Assembly (NCBI GenBank): GCA_036426205.1
Contig: CM071573.1
Coordinates: 43,946,643 to 44,010,642, forward strand
Length of the DNA: 64,000 nucleotides
DNA from: Ascaphus truei
Lineage: Eukaryota; Chordata; Amphibia; Anura; Ascaphidae
Direction: 5' to 3'
The notes below the pieces were generated by a model that searched no databases, had not been told where the DNA came from, and saw nothing but the letters and a program-made list of their open reading frames with translations. Shown here one piece after another: positions 57,102-64,000 of the stretch. The position numbers were made by a program, and so were the translations under genes. Positions within the stretch are counted from its first letter, which is position 1. Every line of letters starts with the position of its first letter.

Positions 57102-57640
57102 TTACTCTGATCACTGGGAGTTTTTCCTGTGTAGGATACTGATCTTTGGCCAGGGGACAGCTTGTCCAAGTGATGTACTGACACTGATTTTGTAGGTCTA
57201 ACAGCTGGTCACGCTGTGCGGTTGTTTTTAAAGAGAACCTTCTTTGAATTTGCCCTTAGTGGGGTGGTTTGCTGTCGCAGTTGTATTTGCGGGGTGTGGG
57301 CTGTTTTGTGCTTCTGGGAAAGTTCTGTTGGGGGGAGAGTATAAGAGGAAGATTGGAGTTAGACGTTATTATTTAAATCTTCTTCAGCCTCCCTTTTGTT
57401 TTTTAATTTTAGTTATTTGATTGTAGGTTTATTTGAAGATGTATTGTTTGTGTAATTTTAATTTGTTTTTTTTTATATGTATCTTGTTATATATTTAATA
57501 ATAAAATGTATATATGTGTGTGTATATATATAACACACAATATATATATATAAATTTTTATTAAATATATAAAAAGAACAAAAATTATTTCATTTTATTT
57601 AATGTGTGTGGTGTGTGTGTGTGTGGTGTGTGGTGTGTGT
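57080..57640 (+). repeat. duplicated block, copy 2
   Basis: Counterpart of 48,975-49,540. Here the block is continuous on its left with the complete TIR element, so this is the more likely original location. Confidence 0.93.
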
Positions 57641-57681
57641 GGTGTGTGTGGTGGTGTGGTGTGTGTGAGTGTGTTGTGTGT

Positions 57682-57718
<37 letters not shown>

Positions 57719-57732
57719 ACACACACACACAT
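57602..57732. repeat. (GT)n microsatellite, interrupted
   Basis: GT-rich with GG steps, then an inverted (AC)n run at 57,717-57,731. Confidence 0.96.
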
Positions 57733-57985
57733 ATTAAATGAAATTGAAATAATTTGTTGGTTGTCACAGCTTTATTCAATGGTTTGATGGTTATGAGTTA
57801 AGCTCTTGGCTGGGAGGATGAGTTTTATGGCGGATGTTAAAGTCTGGTGTGTTAAGATTAAACTCTTGTCCGGAAGGCAGAGTAAAGTTTTGGCACGATA
57901 TTTATTTATCATCATTTACCTTAAGGCGGGTAAGGCTAAGGTTGATGACATGAGTGTTTTAATTAAAAGTGGATATATGATATTA

Positions 57986-58216
57986 CAGCTCAATCCCCTT
58001 TATAACGCTATGCTTGGAGTTTAAAGAATCACATCGCGCTATAAGCGGATCGCGTTAGAAATAATATACAATTGTATACATTGTACAATAAAGTATTTAA
58101 GATACCAATAATCGTGTTGTAAAGATTTCATAAATACGAAAATTGGGAGCCACGCTTGCATCGTGTTATAAGCAGATTCGCGTTGTAACAGATCGCGTTA
58201 TAACGGGGTTGAGCTG
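57986..58216. mobile_element. mariner-type MITE, TA target
   Basis: The inverted ends CAGCTCAATCCCCTTTATAAC and GTTATAACGGGGTTGAGCTG lie within TA dinucleotides (57,984-57,985, 58,217-58,218). 231 bp with repeated gcgttataa words, non-coding. Confidence 0.9.
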
Positions 58217-58218
58217 TA

Positions 58219-58910
58219 TTAATAAAGCTGTGGCTTTTACCACCATTTTCTATATAATTACTCTTTGGTCTAATTATTTATTTAAGTTTACAGGGCTTAT
58301 ATAGTTTCCCAATCTATTTAAATAAAATGCAGCACTTTATTGACATACGGTTCTGAATGGCAAAAGAGAACCTGCTGTCTGTCACGTCGCAGTGCAAGTT
58401 CCCTGTTCCTGCATTGCATTAACAATATAAGGTAGGACCGCATCCAAGAAACCTGTCTACAGTGACACCATTCTCTGCTGCCTCTGGAATGATTTGAGAA
58501 ATTAATTTTCGCCAACATTTAATTTTCTTTCTGCTTAAGTGTTTGGCCACCAACACGATTTTATGCATTTTCTTGTATAAAGGAAGATTATATTAACAAT
58601 TTATAGCCTCCAATATTCTGCAGTACATAGAAGAAAGAACATACTAATAAACTAATATGCATAATGATAAAGATACATAATTAGGGCCATTTATTTAACT
58701 TCAATTTTAGTTTTTCGTCTGTATTTTTCCAGCATTAATTTGTGCATCCTTCAACATTTATTCTTACCAGTAATTACTGAGATGGTTGAGTATTTTTTTT
58801 TTTTTTTTTTTTTTTTTAATGGCTCATATTTTGTTGGGCTAAATTAATGTCACTATGCTTCATCAGAAACTGCTGCAGTGTATTCTAAAATATATTAATC
58901 AGTGTAATAA
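58219..58910. other. no gene seen; poly(T) run
   Basis: AT-rich. A run of about 25 T at 58,793-58,817. Confidence 0.5.
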
Positions 58911-58990
58911 TAATAACAACTTTATTTATATAGCGCTTTTTTCCCAATGGGACTCAAGGCAATTCACAGTTACAAAAAGGAAAAATGAAG
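58911..58990 (-). mobile_element. short L2-type 3' tail, minus orientation
   Basis: aataacaactttatttatatagcgc followed by gactcaaggcaattcacag, the reverse complement of an L2-like tail. Confidence 0.55.
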
Positions 58991-59848
58991 AAAACATTTA
59001 AGTTTATTTAAAAAAAAAAAACTTCAGTTCGTATTTATTTCTGTAAAACCAAGCTGCTAGGGGTCCTATTTATAATGATTATATTAGATCACAATTCTTT
59101 CCTGAACCTCTAAGCAAGAATTATATTCATCACCTTAAAAACGTCCATCAAATATATATGACTTTAAAAAAAAAATGAAACTTACATTGAGACATAGAAA
59201 TTGACAGCAGGGTAAGATCACTTGGCTCACCTAGTTATTTAATCTAATTAAGGTCACATTATTAATTGATGGAATATTAGAAGAGCCCGTTTAATCAATT
59301 TGCTACCAAGTTTCCCAACAGCACATGTCTATTGTCCCTTCAGTAGAATAAAAATGCACATGGGCACAATCACTAGAGATTTGCACACATTCGTAAAATG
59401 GCAATTTTCAGACATTAGTGACCCCCAAAGAAATGGCAGAAAATACCAACATTTCACAAAATTCTCCAAGTGCAAAAGATTCAGATTTGCTTAGAATTGT
59501 GTGAGGATATTGTTGGTGACTTTTGCAAAGAGTTTGACCAAGTTCCAAAAATGCAGCAAAAGTTTATTTATGTTAAAAAAAGAAAAACAAGTGTCACAAC
59601 TTTAACAATTAGTTTAAACATGTTTAATAATTTATTTACTACTGTCTATATTTCTTAATATTTAATAAATGTGCATAAAAATTTTTAATCTGGGCACCAG
59701 TAGAGGTTGGTACCGTGTTAGCCCATAGATTTGTTGGGGATGGCAAGTGCGCACTGACCCTATGGTCTCCTAGTGTTAGTGTTATATCAGTCTAGCGGCT
59801 TCCCAATACTCCCGCGATCAAAGGGGCCAATTATAATACTAAAAAACA
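58991..59848. other. no gene seen
   Basis: AT-rich. At 59,705-59,725 the words aggttggtaccgtgttagccc match the end of the PLE-like piece at 39.5 kb. Confidence 0.45.
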
Positions 59849-61793
59849 TAAAAAGAAAGTGCATGGAGAGACATTATTAGTGAAAATAAGATACTTTATG
59901 TAAATGTAGCCCCGGTCCCCTTGGGCTCTCAGTGACCCCCTTCTTACCTCCGCAATGGTTGCGAGGGTTGTCGGAGGGTACAGGAAGGTGGGGGTAAGAG
60001 CAGGAAGCGCTACGGTGCTCCGGAGGCTCCGCGGCGGCCCGCAAGCTCAGGGCGCTGCCATGTTGCTATTTCACGCATGCGCAATGGAAATGCGCGGCGG
60101 GTGGCCATTAAAAGTCCGCGCATGAGCAGCTAGACCTAGCGGCGGCCATTAAAATGTTGCGCATGCGCAGTCAAGATCGCGCACGCGGTGCCAATGATAA
60201 AGGGCTCCGCAAGGTACTATATTACCCAGAAGCCTCTGGGGAATCCCCTTTCACCCAGATCACCTGTTGCATCACAGCCATTTTCCCTACTCAACAGGAT
60301 AGGGTCATCAGGCAGAGCCCACGCCAGTTAGTTGAAGCTGGGAGCAGGTTAGAGAAGGTTGTGTGTGCAGGGAGCAGTAGCCCCTGCACTAGGCCAGGTT
60401 ACCCACCCCCAGGCCCCAGGTTACCTCCCCAGGGGGATTCATGCCCCAGGTTGTGGTTGCTACAGGGACAGGCCTTTAGCTAGGGACCTTGCCCCTTTAG
60501 TTATTTGCTAAGTTCAAGGACACAGTTCATCTGCAGCGCAGCCCTGATCCTTGTGTTCTGGATCAGATCGCCACTCAAGATAAGAGACTATCTTCACGGT
60601 GATATTATCCACGCCGGAATTCACCCCACGCGTAGGCGGACGACCACATTGGATCAGACGGATACCCTTTTGTATGCTGCACTAACACTCCACGGGATAG
60701 CGCAATCTCCAACACTTTGGGTGGGCCCTGAAACAGGGAAAGTGACATCAGGGAATTGGTGCCCGGCACCCTACTGTCCCGGCTAAGCTCAGTCTAAAGC
60801 TTGCCGGGAGCTGGCCGGGATCGTAGCGGGCTAGCCACGGGTCCATTCTCCGTTTAAAAACGGAGTTTCCCGCGCGGCGGCCGCTTCAATAGATAAGCGC
60901 TAATGGCGCTTACTATTGAAAGCGCCCGAGGCGCGGGAAAACCGTCCAAAACCGGGTCGTTTCGGACAGAGACAGCCCGCGCCCAGCCCGCGCTATGCGG
61001 GGGCGGCCGCATTAGAGTCAGCTTGGCCGCCACTGTATGTACTTTGGGGACATTCATTGTTGGTATCCGGTGTGGGAACCTATATATATTACTGTGTGGT
61101 ACAGAGTACCAAGGTTATATCTTTTATTTCTTTTCTTTCTTTTAGTAAAGGTTGCTAGCATATATTGTGTGCGTGTATTATTATTGTTCCTGTAAGAGGA
61201 CCATCCAACCCCGTTGGGATCCATTACAGGTGGAGGCACTGTAACCCAAAGAATCAGGTATACCCCAGTCTCCCAGCGGCGGAGGTTCAGGCCTTCAAGT
61301 GCTCTATCAGGTAAAGCACCACACGTGGTAACACAGGTATATTCCCACACAGGGTCCCTATCTGCGATTGGGGGGGGAAGTGTGTTACATTAAAAAAATA
61401 TATACTAACAAAACTTACATGGTTAATAATAGTTCCGATCTCCCCTACATTAGGGCTTGGATGTTGCCCTGAGACCTTGTAGTCTCAGTCGATGGCAAAA
61501 GGCGTCCCCACACAAGGGGGAATAAGCAAACTAAGTCCAGGGATAGTCCAGTTGTAACGTTGGAGGAACTGCACACAGCTGAGAAGCCGGTGGCGGCGTC
61601 CTCGTGGGAGAGGGCTGACGTCAGGGGTCCGTCGTCACGGCGTCCAGAGTCACGCATCATGGAACGTGATGACTCGAGGCATCGGAACTATCATTAACCA
61701 TGTAAGTTTTGTTACTGTATATTTTTTTTACATAAAGTATCTTACTATTTTTACTAATAGTGTCTCTCTGTGCGCTTTCTTTTCATGTTTTAT
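59849..61793. repeat. fold-back element 3, split by an LTR
   Basis: The left arm pieces 59,849-59,902 and 61,389-61,440 together pair with the right arm 61,683-61,793 (agaaagtgcatggagagac against gtctctctgtgcgctttct; acttacatggttaat against attaaccatgtaagt). The LTR at 59,903-61,388 separates the two left pieces. The loop (61,441-61,682) is GC-rich and non-coding. Confidence 0.82.
59903..61388. mobile_element. probable solo LTR or short LTR element
   Basis: Starts TGTAGCCCCGG and ends GTGTGTTACA, with TGTA...TACA borders. It is flanked by GTAAA and TTAAA, a 5-bp duplication with one difference. Removing it joins the two halves of the fold-back arm. GC-rich, no protein motif. A TTACAGGTGGAGGCACTG phrase near 61,224 could be an internal LTR end with leader, in which case a short internal piece is included. 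Confidence 0.62.
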
Positions 61794-62839
61794 CCCATAG
61801 AGTAGACAGAAAAAAAGGCTTTTGTAATTTAAAAAAAAATGGAATTGACGTTTAAAAAGAGTATAAGTTTCCAGGACCACTCAGGTCACTTCTCCAGGCA
61901 TGTTACAGTAAAATAAATATGGGTTTACTCCACACTTCAGGAGTCAGGCTAACAAGCAATGCATCCGACATTCCCAATGCTTTGCAAATCCCTCTGGCAG
62001 CCAGGGCGTTTAGCAGCAAAAGTGTTAAAATATCAAACTATTACAAAGCACGTTACTTCTCCAGAGTTGGGATGAGTTACGATGTGTCCTCTTGGAATAT
62101 AAAATCTTCTGCCCGCTTTCCCAGGAAATATTTTGTTTCTAACACGTCCGAGTTCAAATGGTTCCAAGAAGAAATGAAAACATGCACATAACTCTTCTTC
62201 AAAGATGCTGTAGTACTTGTTGCACCACAGGCCACATACTGTGCATAAAGGTACGTGCAGTCTATACATCGTGTTCCGGGTGTCACCTTTTGATATGTCT
62301 GATGTCAGAAGAGTGCTTTAGAATTGAAACAGAAAGTTCTGATCCTATGGTCCAGTTTGGAAATGTTTAATGGCGCTGTTCTCTCCAAGAGAGGAAGGTG
62401 CAGATGAGGACTCCTAACAATATTCTGCACTTTGTGTTCATGTATTTTTTTGTTTTATTTTTTATTGCGTTTTCCATAACAAAACATATTACAATTCAAC
62501 AAGACCCCAAAATACCAGTTTACAGTGATTACAATATTCCCTTACATTTAACAGTGCACTAAACCAGTAAATAATATATTAAATTCATGTATTTTTTATA
62601 TCTCCCCAGAAACCATGTACAACGTATTTAAAGAAACTAGTCTCTCTGAGCAACTGAGATGTTTATTTTTTGTTAACTGACAAACCATCTTTATACAGTA
62701 TTTCTTTTTTTTTACTTTTCCTCATCTTGAACCCATACTTGATGGTGAATCTCCCCGTTATCATGATCTCAAATAATATTTTTCGGGTTGCTAAATGCTT
62801 TCTCTATTTTGAATACAAATGAACGAGCGATAAAAGGTC
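61794..62839. other. no gene seen
   Basis: No supported feature; AT-rich with T runs near 62,445-62,470. Confidence 0.5.
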
Positions 62840-63290
62840 TCTAAAGCAGCAATCCAAGCAGGCGATTATTTTTGTGAATAATTTTTTATACATGGGATTG
62901 AAGCAGGGGGTCTTCGGAGCTGAACACCATTAATTTCAGCTCTGGGGGGGACACCCTGCTTCCAGAGATTCTTGCCTCTGTAGGGGGCACTGGTATCTCT
63001 CTACTTTTAAAAGCTCCCGCGTCACATGGGCCAATAGCAAGTCGCACCAGTTGACGTCACAGCTTCCTACTGGCCCCCAAGATCTGGCAGCTTTGAAAAG
63101 CGGCCATTATATGATCCCTGCTAGCGAGTCAGAGTGGCTACTGATTCCCCTAGAGGGGTAAGTATCTCCAGAAGCAGGGGATCCCCAGAGCTGAAATTAA
63201 TAGGGTTCAGCTCCGGAGACCCCCAGCTTCGATCCCATGTTAAAAAATTCACACACAAAAAAATCACCCGCTTGGATTGCCTTTTTAAAG
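62840..63290. mobile_element. long-TIR element (inverted arms about 130 bp)
   Basis: Left arm from agcaatccaagcaggcgatt through gggattgaagcagggggtct to ttaatttcagctct; the right arm is its complement ending gcttggattgcctttttaaag. The centre is non-coding. Arms share the CTCCGGAG...TTAATTTCAG core with 8,229-8,468. The target duplication was not resolved. Confidence 0.82.
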
Positions 63291-64000
63291 CGGGAGTCCT
63301 TCCTAGAATGAAAGGGAACTAAAGACATGGCATGTTTCATAAGTTAACAAACGCACAACCCCAGCAAGCTTCAACCCCAACATCAAGGCATGGCCATGTA
63401 TATATGATGTGGTGGGTCTCATAACATGTTATGAGACACCAAGCAAGTCATTTCTGCACATCACTTGGACTGTGAGGGCTGGACTGTCATTGGGTAATCA
63501 CTCAGGTGGTATAAGTTTTATCTAGGCGCCATTATATTCTGTTTGTTGTGGTTCTGTTAGTGATCTGTATTGGTCATTTATTTCAGGCTGCCTAGTCCTT
63601 CATTTAAGGTTTCTTGTAATTATTTTTAGTAGTTTTCACTAATTATATTTAAGCATTAGCGCTTTTTTCACACAATATTTTCACCTATACATTTTTCAGA
63701 AGATACAAAAAATAGGAAAACGCTTACTTTAAGGGTGGTTGATTCTTTCTAAGAAAGTTGATTGCACTATGGGTTTTTTTTGTACCTGGTACTGTACAGT
63801 ACCTCTGATTACCACTTTAAGCACTGTTTAGTAATTTTGGCCCTATATGATGGATCTCATGATCTGAAAAAAGGATAGGAAAGGTTGCTTGGCTCGTTTC
63901 TTCTCATATAATGATGGTGCAATATGGCACAAAATGGCGCAAAGTCACTCGGGCATTGTTAGCGAATTTGCCCCAGTTGAGTGGGAGATGGTACAGTTTT
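63291..64000. other. no gene seen; phrase shared with 14.6 and 15.2 kb
   Basis: The words gttaacaaacgcacaacccc and agcaagct (63,338-63,370) recall the duplicated segment near 15 kb. Otherwise there is no motif to the window end. Confidence 0.45.

Noticed and set aside
56035..57114. Minus-strand open frame of 359 codons
   Set aside because: It lies in a GC-rich TIR element, reads low-complexity Pro/Gly/Arg sequence, and overlapping frames on the plus strand are equally long. No domain seen.
58859..58885. Minus-strand CTGATGAAG
   Set aside because: No stem and no GAAAC downstream; a chance match.

Overview
This is vertebrate, most likely anuran amphibian, intergenic or intronic DNA made almost wholly of transposable-element debris. 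The call rests on four things seen together: Penelope-like retroelements (PLEs), a Gmr1-type Ty3/gypsy element with a SCAN-like gag, many L2-type LINE 3' ends, and C2H2 zinc-finger repeats of the kind very numerous in frogs. I cannot name the species. I found no intact host gene, no tRNA or rRNA gene, and nothing prokaryotic.

Layout. 0-8 kb: a PLE terminal-repeat-like segment, hairpin-rich repeat, RTE-type LINE pieces, two hAT MITEs and a Harbinger-like MITE. 8.2-13.2 kb: a nest of palindromes, minisatellites, a PLE terminal-repeat insertion, two fold-back elements and an L2 LINE. 13.2-19.9 kb: sparse DNA, a duplicated segment, microsatellites, hAT and mariner MITEs and another L2 3' end. 19.9-25.6 kb: two PLEs. 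One is a minus-strand remnant. The other is a nearly complete plus-strand copy with N-terminal region, reverse transcriptase and GIY-YIG endonuclease, bounded by an identical 88-bp direct repeat. 26.2-27.65 kb: a frame-broken array of about 18 C2H2 zinc fingers. 28-32.2 kb: a MITE, two convergent PLE terminal repeats and a 2.2-kb compound palindrome holding a nested insertion with a target-site duplication. 32.6-37.9 kb: the decayed Gmr1-like gypsy element, in the order gag, protease, integrase, RT, RNase H. 38-49 kb: L2 tails, a third PLE fragment, more hAT MITEs, a Harbinger-like MITE and an 800-bp solo LTR carrying a 43-bp minisatellite. 49-64 kb: a 0.6-kb duplicated block bounded by GT repeats, RTE and L2 pieces, a 21-bp minisatellite split by an L2 insertion, a GC-rich TIR element, a mariner MITE, a fold-back element split by an LTR, and a final long-TIR element.

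The main thread is a dispersed set of about 14 sites with the layout CTGANGAAG, short hairpin, GAAACG on both strands. This matches the minimal hammerhead ribozymes reported in PLE terminal repeats (Cervera and De la Peña 2014). One sits inside the terminal repeat of the nearly complete PLE and another just downstream of the endonuclease of the second PLE. Others lie in free-standing 0.7-0.85 kb insertions bounded by direct repeats, and in or near the centres of fold-back palindromes. The fold-back arrangement and the free-standing ribozyme-bearing units are the least explained parts of the window.

Limits: all family names come from reading translated motifs and terminal structures by eye. 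No alignment, folding or database search was run.
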